In this document: positions 1 through 7,882 of the stretch, one piece after another | Layout of the letters: each line of letters starts with the position of its first letter | How positions within the stretch are numbered: position 1 is the stretch's first letter | NCBI GenBank assembly: GCA_020200155.1 | Contig: JAIVJG010000206.1 | Span: forward strand, 1 to 39,957 | Direction: 5' to 3' | Source of the DNA: Acidobacteriota bacterium | GTDB taxonomy: Bacteria; Acidobacteriota; Blastocatellia; Pyrinomonadales; Pyrinomonadaceae | DNA: 39,957 nucleotides | Position numbers and translations under genes: made by a program | The notes under the pieces: model-generated | What the model saw: the letters and a program-made list of their open reading frames with translations, nothing else | The model's database searches: none | Told to the model about the DNA's origin: nothing

Positions 1-1
1 G

Positions 2-1330
2 TTGACGACGCTGCTCGTGCCGATCTCGATTCTTTCGAGCTGGCACGCGGTCGAGAAACGGCAACTAGCCTTCTACGCGCTGATGCTGGCGCTGGAATCG
101 GCGATGATCGGCGTTTTCGTCTCGCTCGACCTGCTTGTTTTTTACCTCTTCTTCGAGGCGTCGCTCGTCCCTATGTTCCTGCTCATAGGTATCTGGGGCG
201 GCGAGCGCAGAATTTACGCGGCGGTCAAGTTCTTCGTCTATACGGCGGCGGGGAGTCTACTGATGCTCGTCGGCATCATCGCGCTCTACTACATACACGC
301 GCGGGACGTTGGATTCGGAACGTTTGACTACACCGTGCTGCTCGAATCGCTGCGGCAGGGGAAAATGTCTCTGACGCAGAACGGTGTCGCGACGACGACG
401 CAGGCGCTGCTGTTCGGCGCGTTCGCGATAGCTTTCTCGATCAAGGTTCCGCTCTTCCCACTTCACACGTGGCTCCCAGACGCGCACACAGAAGCTCCGA
501 CTGCGGGTTCGGTGATCCTCGCGGGCGTACTTTTGAAGATGGGGACTTACGGCCTGATGCGTTTTAACTTCGCGCTCTTCCCCGAAGCCTCGCGCAAATT
601 CGCGCCTGTCTTCATCGTGCTTGCCATCATCGGCATCATCTACGGCGCGCTCGTCGCGATGGTACAGCCGGACGTGAAGCGTCTGGTCGCTTATTCGTCC
701 GTCAGCCACATGGGTTTCGTCGTGCTTGGGCTGTTCTCGTTCACGGAGATCGGCATGCAGGGCGCTCTCTACCAGATGCTCAATCACGGCGTCTCGACCG
801 GCGCGCTCTTCCTTCTCGTCGGCATGATTTACGAGAGGCGGCACACACGGCAGATAGCAGAGTTCGGCGGACTCTCGAAGCCTATGCCTCTGTTCGCCAC
901 GTTGCTGATTATCACGTCGCTCTCATCAATCGGGCTGCCGCTCCTGAACGGCTTCGTCGGCGAGTTTCTCATCATGCTCGGCATGTGGACTTCGACCGCG
1001 AGCGTCACATGGCCCTGGTGGGCGTCGGGGCTGGCGGCGACGGGCGTCATCTGGGCCGCCGTCTACATGCTCTGGATGCTGCAAAGGGTACTCTTCGGGC
1101 GCGTCACGAACGAAAAAAATCGCTGGCTGCCGGACTTGAACGCGCGCGAGATAGGTTTGTTGATTCCGCTTCTCGCGCTGATGGTTTACATGGGCGCATA
1201 CCCACGGCCATTCCTGAGCCGCTCGCGCCTGAGCGTTGACGAGTTACGCACGCGCATCGTCGCGCCTGAGACGCAGAACACGTTTGAAGCCACGGAGAAG
1301 GCCGAAAACAGGCAGGCTGAGAGCAAGTGA
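2..1330 (+). CDS. nuoM: NADH-quinone oxidoreductase subunit M (5' partial)
   Basis: Antiporter-like, proton-pumping membrane subunit of respiratory complex I. The frame is open at the window edge, so the first roughly 60-90 residues lie outside and the TTG at base 2 is not a true start. Family hallmarks are visible: the TM5 glutamate in FYLFFEASLVPMF, the TM7 lysine in SIKVPLFPLHTWLPDAHTEAP, the TM8 lysine in AGVLLKMGTYG, and VKRLVAYSSVSHMGFV. Many hydrophobic helices follow to a short charged tail. The stop overlaps the frame of the next ORF, and nuoN remnants lie downstream, as expected for the 3' end of a nuo operon. Identification is firm; only the N-terminus is missing. Confidence 0.96.
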   Translation: MTTLLVPISILSSWHAVEKRQLAFYALMLALESAMIGVFVSLDLLVFYLFFEASLVPMFLLIGIWGGERRIYAAVKFFVYTAAGSLLMLVGIIALYYIHARDVGFGTFDYTVLLESLRQGKMSLTQNGVATTTQALLFGAFAIAFSIKVPLFPLHTWLPDAHTEAPTAGSVILAGVLLKMGTYGLMRFNFALFPEASRKFAPVFIVLAIIGIIYGALVAMVQPDVKRLVAYSSVSHMGFVVLGLFSFTEIGMQGALYQMLNHGVSTGALFLLVGMIYERRHTRQIAEFGGLSKPMPLFATLLIITSLSSIGLPLLNGFVGEFLIMLGMWTSTASVTWPWWASGLAATGVIWAAVYMLWMLQRVLFGRVTNEKNRWLPDLNAREIGLLIPLLALMVYMGAYPRPFLSRSRLSVDELRTRIVAPETQNTFEATEKAENRQAESK

Positions 1331-1368
1331 CGAATGTGCGCGCACACGTCGCGGATGGCTCAGAGGTT

Positions 1369-1956
1369 ATGATGAGAAGATATATATTCATTGTCGCACT
1401 TTTGCTCTTGATGTCGGCTGCTGGGTCGTCGCGCGCCGTCGCGCAGCAGCCGCAGGCCGGTAGCGCCGCCACGCCGCAAAAGGAAGCCGGTTTCAGATTG
1501 AAGGGTGTGGACGGCAAGACTTACGACACTTCGGAGATGCGCGGCGACGTGCTCGTCGTCTCGTTTGGCGCGACGTGGTGCACGCCCTGCCTCTGGGAAA
1601 TTGTCGCGCTCGAAGAACTCAAGGAAGAGTACAGGGGAAAGCCCGTCAGGTTTTTCTGGGTCAGCATTGACGACGAGAGGCGCACGTCTAAGTATCTGCT
1701 CCGGCAGTTCGCAAAAGATCGGGGCATGACCATCCCCGTCCTGCGCGACCCGAAGATGGAAGCGTTCCTACAATTCTCCGACACCGCGCGCATTCCCGTC
1801 ATGGTCTTCTTCGACCGCGAAGGGCATTTCGCGGCCCCCACGCGCAGGGGGATGTCGTCGGAGATTTCGGAGTACAAGCGTCTTGTGCGCGAGCGTGTCG
1901 GTGCGCTGCTCAAAATGGAGCCGGGCAAGACGATAGGCACGACTACGAGCAAATGA
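1369..1956 (+). CDS. TlpA-like exported thioredoxin-fold protein
   Basis: Redoxin/TlpA-family thiol-disulfide protein, predicted periplasmic or membrane-tethered. I chose the ATG at 1369 rather than the GTG at 1327 because an AGAGG stands just upstream and because the protein then begins directly with a signal peptide (MMRRYIFIVALLLLMSAAG, cleavage near VAQQ). The thioredoxin active site is WCTPC in GATWCTPCLWE, and the cis-proline loop is RIPVMVFF. It sits between nuoM and nuoN, which are normally adjacent, so it is probably co-transcribed with complex I. Known relatives reduce apocytochrome cysteines or act as general periplasmic reductants. The cytochrome maturation genes in this window make the former attractive, but that is inference. 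Confidence 0.87.
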   Translation: MMRRYIFIVALLLLMSAAGSSRAVAQQPQAGSAATPQKEAGFRLKGVDGKTYDTSEMRGDVLVVSFGATWCTPCLWEIVALEELKEEYRGKPVRFFWVSIDDERRTSKYLLRQFAKDRGMTIPVLRDPKMEAFLQFSDTARIPVMVFFDREGHFAAPTRRGMSSEISEYKRLVRERVGALLKMEPGKTIGTTTSK

Positions 1957-2008
1957 TTATTCCGCCCGGACGTGCGGGCGGACACTCTGTGGGATTTGAG
2001 TTGATAAG

Positions 2009-3231
2009 ATGAACTTCTGTTTTGCGATCACAGCGCTTTCACCCGACGTGAGCTTCGCGCTCCTGCTACCCGAATTGATTCTGACGGTGACGGGCGTGCT
2101 GGTGATGCTGATTGACGCCTTCCTGCGGCGCTCGTCAGACCAGCGTTGGGTGACGGGCGGCCTTTCACTCGCGGGGCTGGGCGCGGCGGCAGCCTCCTGC
2201 GCATGGCTGTTTGACGCCAGTTCGAGCCTCCCCGCCTCTGCCTTCAACGGCATGATCCTGCTCGACAGGATGCGTCTTTCGTTCACGTTCGTCTTCATCG
2301 TAGTCGCCGCGCTGACGATTCTCGTTTCGATGATCTGGGTCGAGTGGGAGGGATTGCCAGCCGGCGAGTTCCACACGCTGCTTTCCACGTCTGGACGCCA
2401 GACGTTTACGAAGGCGCGCCGACGCCCGTCACAGCCTTCATGGCCGCCGGGCCGAAAGCCGCCGGCTTCGCGGCCTTCATGCGCGTCTTCCTGATTGCCT
2501 TCCCCTTCGTCACCGTCGCCACACAGACGGCGAACGTCGGCGCGCAACTGCACGAAGCATGGCTGAACGCGCTGGTCGTGCTTGCAATCCTGACGATGAC
2601 TATCGGCAACGTCGTCGCCATCGTGCAGAGCAACGTCAAGCGCATGCTGGCCTACTCTTCAATCGCGCACGCGGGCTACGCGCTGGTGGGTTTCGTCGCG
2701 GCGGGCGCGGCCACGGATGCCACACAGCAAAACGACGCCATCGCCGCAGTCATTTTTTATCTACTCGTCTACGCCGTGATGAACATGGGCGCGTTCGCCG
2801 TCGTCACGCTGATCGCGCGCAGCGGCGACCGGCGCACGGAAATCGAAGACTACAACGGCATCGGCTTTCGCTCGCCCGTGCTCTCCGTCGCGCTCTCGAT
2901 TTTCCTGCTGAGCCTGCTGGGCGCGCCGCTGACCGGCGGGTTCATGGGTAAAATCGTCGTCTTTCGAGAGGCGCTCAGGCACGACTACACCTGGCTCGTC
3001 GTCATCGGTGTGCTCAACTCGGCGGTTTCTGTATACTATTACCTGCGTCTGATCGTGGTTATGTTCTTCCGCGAGCGGGCGACCGAGTGGGGCGCGCCGC
3101 GCATCCCTGCCAGCATCGCCATCGCGCTGGTCATCACGGTCATCGGGGTGCTCTATCTGGGCATCTTCCCGAATCGCTTGATAAATGCTTTTCGCGAGGG
3201 GCAGGCAGTCGCGGTGACGTATTTGAAATAG
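2009..3231 (+). pseudogene. nuoN: NADH-quinone oxidoreductase subunit N, internal deletion plus frameshift
   Basis: Two ORFs carry the two ends of one NuoN. Frame 2 (2009-2494) encodes the N-terminal helices up to the conserved GEFHTLL at about 2386, then turns into non-NuoN sequence. Frame 1 (read from about 2386 to 3231) resumes at FHVWTPDVYEGAPTPVTAF and continues through VKRMLAYSSIAHAGY to a normal C-terminus. The intervening 100 or so residues of the family (helices about 4-7) are absent, and the missing length is not a multiple of three. Short similar tracts (TTCCAC...TTTCCAC) flank the join. As read, neither part could make a working proton-pumping subunit. Because the flanks are well conserved, a deletion created by assembly is as likely as a real mutation. 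Confidence 0.85.
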
Positions 3232-3305
3232 CTGCTGACTCATGGCGCGAGCGGGGCGAGATTATGACCCTCTCGCCCACGCTCTTTATTTTTGCACGGA
3301 GTTCG

Positions 3306-3872
3306 ATGAAGGCTGCGACCGGAAAACAGTTGGGCACGCAGGAAGACGCGGGGCGCGTGAAGGCTCCGTCGCGCCGCCCGACCACTGAAGAGATCGTCGC
3401 CGGCGTCAGAGAGCATCTGGGTGACGCGTGGCCTCCGCGAATTTACCGCGAGCGCGTCCTTCCGCTGCGAACGCGCTCGCACGCCATACCGCCGGCCACG
3501 AAAGGCGCAACCGTCGAGGTGCAGCACACGCTTCTGGGCGTCGAGTTGAAGGTCGGGCGACGGCGCATCTCATGCCCGGACTATGCCACGGCCCGCTATC
3601 TCGCGGTCTTCGCGCGCGCCGGTTGCGGCAACGTCGCCGTGCCCTACGACATCACAAAGATATCGAGCCTCGCGGACGAACTTGAGTCGGCCTGGCAACG
3701 CATGCTGCTCTTCTCCGATCATTCGTCCGGTGGGCGCGGCAAAAGTTTCAGTTCGCGTGTGCGGGCTGTGGTTGTTAAGGAAGTCCGGGAGGAGATTGAA
3801 AGCGCGGGGGCCGGCACGGCTATCCCTCAATTCAATCAGAACACGAGCCAGCGCCGGCGGCGCATTTCATAG
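3306..3872 (+). CDS. Conserved-looking protein of unknown function
   Basis: I do not recognise this 188-residue protein. The ATG at 3306 is preceded by GGAG four bases upstream; an ATG at 3264 in the same frame is an alternative that adds 14 residues. No signal peptide or membrane helix is evident. The central part (EEIVAGVREHLGDAWPPRIYRERV) and a mixed alpha/beta stretch (VEVQHTLLGVELKVGRRRISCPDYATARYLAVFARAG) look like a compact folded domain; the C-terminus is basic and low in complexity (TSQRRRRIS). It follows nuoN by 74 bases on the same strand and precedes the amidotransferase-like gene, so co-transcription with the nuo operon is possible. No function is proposed. Confidence 0.6.
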   Translation: MKAATGKQLGTQEDAGRVKAPSRRPTTEEIVAGVREHLGDAWPPRIYRERVLPLRTRSHAIPPATKGATVEVQHTLLGVELKVGRRRISCPDYATARYLAVFARAGCGNVAVPYDITKISSLADELESAWQRMLLFSDHSSGGRGKSFSSRVRAVVVKEVREEIESAGAGTAIPQFNQNTSQRRRRIS

Positions 3873-3939
3873 GGAACCTAAATCGTCAATCGTAAGCAGA
3901 GAAAACTGCTACCTTCTTTTGACGATTCACTTTCGACTA

Positions 3940-4929
3940 ATGATTCAAGAGCTTAAAGAACAGACGCCACTCAACCAGCCGGAGCCACTACCCTTCCCTT
4001 TCAACCAGCGGACGTTTTGCCGGTACGAAAGAATCGAGATGCGCATTGAATCCGCGCGCGTGCTCGTCGTCAACGATCTGCTGCACGAAGAGAGTGATTT
4101 GTCCGAGGTGGCTCACCGCGAATGGGGCGCGCAGGTCGCGACGCACATCGCGCAGGAGCGGCATATTTCTTCGCTTGCCGTCGAGAACATTCTCAGCAAC
4201 ATCAGACGCCTCGTCCGCCGGCCAGAGACGGAAGTGGCGCACCTCGCCGAGGTCGCCGAAGCCGTCGAGCGTTTCCGCCCGGAGGCCATCGTCCTGAGCG
4301 GCACGCTCAGCGACTTCGATTATTATAACCCCGCGATGATCGAGAGCTTCGGCCACTTCATCCGCGCGACGAAGATTCCCGTGCTCGGTATCTGCGGCGG
4401 CCACCAGTTGATCGGACTCTGCTTCGGCGCGCGCATTGTGACGCTCGACAACCGAGAGGCGCACGAGATGCGCGTCAACCGCTCGTTTGAATACCAGTAT
4501 CGTTTCATCCGCATCACCGATCCGGGAGACCCGATCTTCCACGGCATACACGATCAGGAGTCGGGTATCTGGCAGGACTATACGACTGAAGGCAACATTC
4601 TGCGCGTGTGGCAGAACCACGGACTACAACTCGACCGCGTCCCCGAAGGCTTCAAGTCGCTGGCGACCGCATATCTCTGCAAGAATCAGATGATGGTAAA
4701 GCGCGCTGGCGGCCAGCTTATCTACGCGGTGCAGTTCCACCTCGAAAAATCTTTTCAGGATTTGACACAGCACAATCCTGTCCGCGACGACCCGAACTCA
4801 CGCCGAATGCTCCGCGAGGAGGCCAGCAAACGCACACGCTGGGCACACCAGAACGAGTCGCGCGACGGGCGCATCCTCTTCGAGAATTTTCTGCGCGAAG
4901 CTTTAAAGCACAGCGCGCGAGGCGATTGA
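3940..4929 (+). CDS. Class I glutamine-amidotransferase-like protein
   Basis: Type 1 GATase-like protein of about 329 residues. The nucleophile elbow GICGGHQ (Cys about residue 152) and the QFHLE motif (His about 267, Glu about 269) supply a complete Cys-His-Glu triad. ORF-track residues before 3940 look non-coding, so I start at ATG 3940; ATG 4039 (MRIESARVLVVNDLL) is another possibility. The domain normally releases ammonia from glutamine for a synthetase, but no synthetase domain is fused here. The long N-terminal segment and the acidic/basic C-terminal extension (RTRWAHQNESRDGR) exceed a bare GATase domain of about 190-220 residues. An ATP-grasp/GCS2 operon 3 kb away could be a functional partner, as inference only. 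It may instead act as a peptidase-like GATase homologue. Confidence 0.83.
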   Translation: MIQELKEQTPLNQPEPLPFPFNQRTFCRYERIEMRIESARVLVVNDLLHEESDLSEVAHREWGAQVATHIAQERHISSLAVENILSNIRRLVRRPETEVAHLAEVAEAVERFRPEAIVLSGTLSDFDYYNPAMIESFGHFIRATKIPVLGICGGHQLIGLCFGARIVTLDNREAHEMRVNRSFEYQYRFIRITDPGDPIFHGIHDQESGIWQDYTTEGNILRVWQNHGLQLDRVPEGFKSLATAYLCKNQMMVKRAGGQLIYAVQFHLEKSFQDLTQHNPVRDDPNSRRMLREEASKRTRWAHQNESRDGRILFENFLREALKHSARGD

Positions 4930-4959
4930 AAAACCCGCGGGCAAGAAGAATCAACCCGC
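4929..4959 (-). terminator. Candidate rho-independent terminator after modA
   Basis: Read on the minus strand directly after the modA stop, GCGGG pairs with CCCGC across a 13-base loop, followed by GGG and five T. The stem is short, so the call is tentative. Confidence 0.4.
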
Positions 4960-5793
4960 TTACTGCTTGATACCAGTGCCGCCCGCTTTGTTGATGGGCT
5001 TTCGATAGCCGTAGCTTTCAAGCACAGCCTGCCCCTCCACGCTCAACACAAAATCCACGAACTGCCGCGCCTCTGTTTGCTTCCGCGACGAGCGAACAAT
5101 CGCTATCGCATGATCGAGCGGCTGATGTAATTGTTCGTCAACTTCAATGGCCTTGCCTTCGCCCGCCTTGACCAGCGAGCGCGGGATGAACGCCGCGTCT
5201 GCATTGCCCGTCGAGGCGAACTGTTTGGCCTGCGCGACGTTCGGCGCGTAGACGACTTTCGGCTCGACCTGCGGCCACAGATTCGACGCACGCAACGCCT
5301 CGACCGCAGCCTGCCCGTATGGCGCGAGTTCAGGCTTGGCAATCGCGATTTTGGAAATCTGTGCTCCGGCGAGGTCGCCGAGTTGATTAATTCCCCCGTC
5401 CTTCGTGTGAAGCAGCCAGAGGACGAGACTGCCGCGCGCGAACAGTGCGCGTGAATCCTCGGCCAGCAAACCTTTGTTCGCAAGCTCGTCCATATGCCGC
5501 ACGTCCGCCGAAGCGAAAACGTCGAACGGCGCGCCGCTCTCGATCTGCTGTGCCAGTTGCGCCGTCGCCCCGAAGCTCAGGATCACGCGCACTCCCGTCC
5601 GCGCTGTGAAGCGCTTCCCCAACTCTTCAAATGCTTCGCTGAAATTCGCGGCGGCGGCCACGACGACCTCATTCGCGGAATGTCCTTCTCTTTCCTGCGT
5701 GGCGCATCCGAACGCCGTGGACGCCAACACAAGGATCGCCAGTAGAATTCCTATTCGCGCACGCGCTCCAACTATCGGCTGACTATTTTGCAT
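4960..5793 (-). CDS. modA: Molybdate ABC transporter substrate-binding protein
   Basis: Periplasmic molybdate-binding component of the ModABC importer, 277 residues, close to the family norm of about 250-260 plus leader. A hydrophobic leader (IGILLAILVLASTAFGC) with cysteine right after it suggests a lipoprotein or loosely conserved signal peptide. Characteristic ModA sequence follows: VVVAAAANFSEAFEELG, TGVRVILSFGATAQLAQQIESGAPFDVFASAD, and the C-terminal VDFVLSVEGQAVLESYGY. The serines in SFGAT and the AANF region correspond to oxyanion-binding positions in the family. It is divergent from modB rather than in the usual modABC order, with a 145-bp shared control region. The GATase-like gene converges on it from the other side. 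Confidence 0.94.
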   Translation of the reverse strand: MQNSQPIVGARARIGILLAILVLASTAFGCATQEREGHSANEVVVAAAANFSEAFEELGKRFTARTGVRVILSFGATAQLAQQIESGAPFDVFASADVRHMDELANKGLLAEDSRALFARGSLVLWLLHTKDGGINQLGDLAGAQISKIAIAKPELAPYGQAAVEALRASNLWPQVEPKVVYAPNVAQAKQFASTGNADAAFIPRSLVKAGEGKAIEVDEQLHQPLDHAIAIVRSSRKQTEARQFVDFVLSVEGQAVLESYGYRKPINKAGGTGIKQ

Positions 5794-5836
5794 ACGTGCA
5801 TCAAAGCACGCCGCGCACGTTGCGTCAAAGTAGCGT

Positions 5837-5846
5837 CAACTTATTT
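5837..5846. promoter_or_regulatory. Palindrome in the modA/modB divergent control region
   Basis: TTGCCGGCAA is a perfect 10-bp palindrome between the divergent modA and modB starts. Its left half coincides with the -35 box I propose for modA on the minus strand (TTGCCG, 18 bases, TACTTT). It could be an operator for a molybdate or other regulator. It does not match a ModE site that I can recognise. Confidence 0.3.
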
Positions 5847-5900
5847 TTGCCGGCAAGAATCAACCTGTCGCTCAGGAATTTTCCTGCCGCAATTCGCTTA

Positions 5901-5929
5901 TTGCCGCGACCGTGGGGCGGTGCTATCTT
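5901..5929 (+). promoter_or_regulatory. Candidate sigma-70 promoter for modB-modC
   Basis: TTGCCG and TATCTT are separated by 17 bases. A start of transcription about 6-7 bases further on would fall within a few bases of the modB ATG at 5939, implying a nearly leaderless message; no Shine-Dalgarno is evident there, which agrees. Confidence 0.4.
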
Positions 5930-5938
5930 CGACCCTCG

Positions 5939-6613
5939 ATGAGAGAGATTGACTGGTTTCCCCTCTGGCTTTCGTTAAGAGTTGCGCTCGTTTCGACGGT
6001 CATCGTCGTCTTCGCGGGAGTCGCGTTGGCCTGGCTGCTGGCGCGTCAGAGATTCTTCGGGCGGGAGGCGCTCGACGCGATTGTCACGCTACCGCTCGTC
6101 CTGCCTCCAACCGTGCTTGGTTACTACCTGCTCGTCGTGCTCGGACGCGGCGGCCCCGCCGGGCGACTCTTCGAGAGCCTGACCGGGCATCAACTTGTTT
6201 TCACATGGCAGGCGGCGGTCGTCGCCGCGTCGGTGGGCGCTCTGCCGCTGGTGGTGAAAACTTCGCGGGCCGCCATCGCGAGCGTGGACTGCGTTTACGA
6301 AGACGCGGCGCGCACGCTCGGCCACACAGAGTGGCAGGTCTTCCGCCGCGTCACGCTGCCGCTCGCCTCACGCGGGATCGTGGCGGCGGCGATGCTCGCT
6401 TTCGCACGGTCGCTCGGCGATTTCGGCGCGACGCTGATGGTCGCGGGCGACATTCCCGGACGCACGCAGACGGCCTCCATCGCCATCTACGACGCGGCGC
6501 AATCGGGGCACGACCGTTACGCCGTCACTCTCGTCCTGATCCTCTCCGCGCTGGCCTTCGCGCTCATGTATGCCACCAACCGCCTCTCGTCCGCTGGTAC
6601 GTTTAACGAGTGA
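5939..6613 (+). CDS. modB: Molybdate ABC transporter permease
   Basis: Inner-membrane permease of the ModABC importer, 224 residues, the usual ModB length. I use the ATG at 5939 (MREIDWFPLWLSLRVALVST), which matches the family N-terminus; the ORF-track start at 5912 adds nine unlikely residues. Membrane segments include VALVSTVIVVFAGVALAWLLA, LPLVLPPTVLGYYLLVVLG and the final AVTLVLILSALAFALMYATN. The EAA coupling loop that contacts ModC is seen as EDAARTLGHTEWQVFRRVTLPLA, followed by FARSLGDFGATLMVAGDIPGRTQT, which is diagnostic for ModB/CysT-type permeases. modC starts 83 bases downstream, so the two are probably one transcription unit. Confidence 0.95.
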   Translation: MREIDWFPLWLSLRVALVSTVIVVFAGVALAWLLARQRFFGREALDAIVTLPLVLPPTVLGYYLLVVLGRGGPAGRLFESLTGHQLVFTWQAAVVAASVGALPLVVKTSRAAIASVDCVYEDAARTLGHTEWQVFRRVTLPLASRGIVAAAMLAFARSLGDFGATLMVAGDIPGRTQTASIAIYDAAQSGHDRYAVTLVLILSALAFALMYATNRLSSAGTFNE

Positions 6614-6696
6614 GGCGCATTTCCTCTTCACCCTTTCGACTTGAAATGAATCAGCCTTGTGCGAAGGAACGGAGAGGAATCTGAAAGCGACTTTGA

Positions 6697-7845
6697 ATGC
6701 TTAACGTCAAGATCAGGAAAACGTTTGGGAAGCAATTCGTTGAAGGCGACTCTGCTATGCGCGAAAATGTCGAGGGCGCGAAGGACGGCTTTGTGCTCGA
6801 CGTTGATTTTGCAGCCGCGCCCGGCGTGACGATTCTCTTCGGCGCATCTGGATCAGGCAAAACCCTGACGCTGAAGTCTGTCGCCGGTCTCGCACGCCCC
6901 GAAGCAGGAATCATCAGTGTGGGTGAGGAAATCCTCTTCGATTCGACGCGCAGAGTCAGTCTTCCGATTCGTGAGCGCAGGGTCGGGTACGTCTTCCAGC
7001 ACCTCGCTCTCTTTCCGCACCTGTCGGCGCTCGCGAACGTCGAATTCCCGCTAAGCGATCTCCCCCGGCGCGAAAGAAGGGAGAGGGCCCTGGCCCTCTT
7101 GCAAAACTTTCGTGTCGAGCACGCTTCCGGACGACTGCCGCGCGCCATCTCCGGCGGCGAGGCGCAGCGCGTCGCACTGGCGCGTGCCCTCGCGAGCGAT
7201 CCGCGCATGTTGCTTCTGGATGAACCGCTCTCGGCGCTCGACGACGCCGCCAAACTCGACATTATCGCCGACTTAAAAAAGATTAATCGCGAGTTGCGGC
7301 TGCCCATCCTGTACGTCACGCACAGCCGGGACGAAGCGTTGATGCTCGGCGAGCGGGCGCTGATATACGAGCGTGGGCGTATCGTCGCTGCGGGCGAGCC
7401 GTCGGTGGTGTTAGGCGCGCCGGTTAAGGGGAGCGTCGCGCGGCTGGCCGGCGTCGAAAATATTTTCGAGGGGAGGATTGCCCGCAAATCCGCCGAGACC
7501 GGCATGATGACTGTGGAATTGTGCGGCGAGACGGGAGCAAGCTGTCGCGTCGAAATCCCGCTCGGTCGCCACGTTGAAAACGAGAGAGTGACGATTGCTG
7601 TGCGGTCGGGCGATGTCCTGCTGGCGACGGAAAAGCCGCGCGGGATTTCGGCGCGTAACGTTCTCGCCGGGCGTATCCACGCGATTGAGGAGCGGGGCGA
7701 TCAGACGCTCGTGCGCGTGTCGAGCGGCGTGCTGTGGACGGCCAGTGTGACCAAACAATCAGTCGGCGAGTTGGGTTTGGCCGCCGGCAAGGAAGTGTGG
7801 ATCGTCTTTAAAACCTATTCGTGCCGGATTCTCGACGTGGATTGA
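6697..7845 (+). CDS. modC: Molybdate ABC transporter ATP-binding protein
   Basis: Cytoplasmic ATPase of ModABC, 382 residues. Walker A is GASGSGKT (about 49-56), the signature is ISGGEAQ (about 151-156), Walker B is MLLLDEP (about 171-177), followed by the D-loop SALDD and the switch histidine in YVTHSRDEA. A C-terminal segment after about residue 240 contains a TOBE/Mop-like molybdate-binding region (NVLAGRIHAIEERGDQTLVRVSSG), the feature that separates ModC from generic sulfate/spermidine ATPases. An N-terminal stretch of about 20 residues (KTFGKQFVEGDSAMREN) is slightly longer than usual, so an internal ATG at 6757 could be the true start. Convergent with the GCS2 gene, 37 bases away. Confidence 0.94.
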   Translation: MLNVKIRKTFGKQFVEGDSAMRENVEGAKDGFVLDVDFAAAPGVTILFGASGSGKTLTLKSVAGLARPEAGIISVGEEILFDSTRRVSLPIRERRVGYVFQHLALFPHLSALANVEFPLSDLPRRERRERALALLQNFRVEHASGRLPRAISGGEAQRVALARALASDPRMLLLDEPLSALDDAAKLDIIADLKKINRELRLPILYVTHSRDEALMLGERALIYERGRIVAAGEPSVVLGAPVKGSVARLAGVENIFEGRIARKSAETGMMTVELCGETGASCRVEIPLGRHVENERVTIAVRSGDVLLATEKPRGISARNVLAGRIHAIEERGDQTLVRVSSGVLWTASVTKQSVGELGLAAGKEVWIVFKTYSCRILDVD

Positions 7846-7882
7846 AGTCCCGCGAACTGTCGCCGGATTTCCGTCGCATGGA

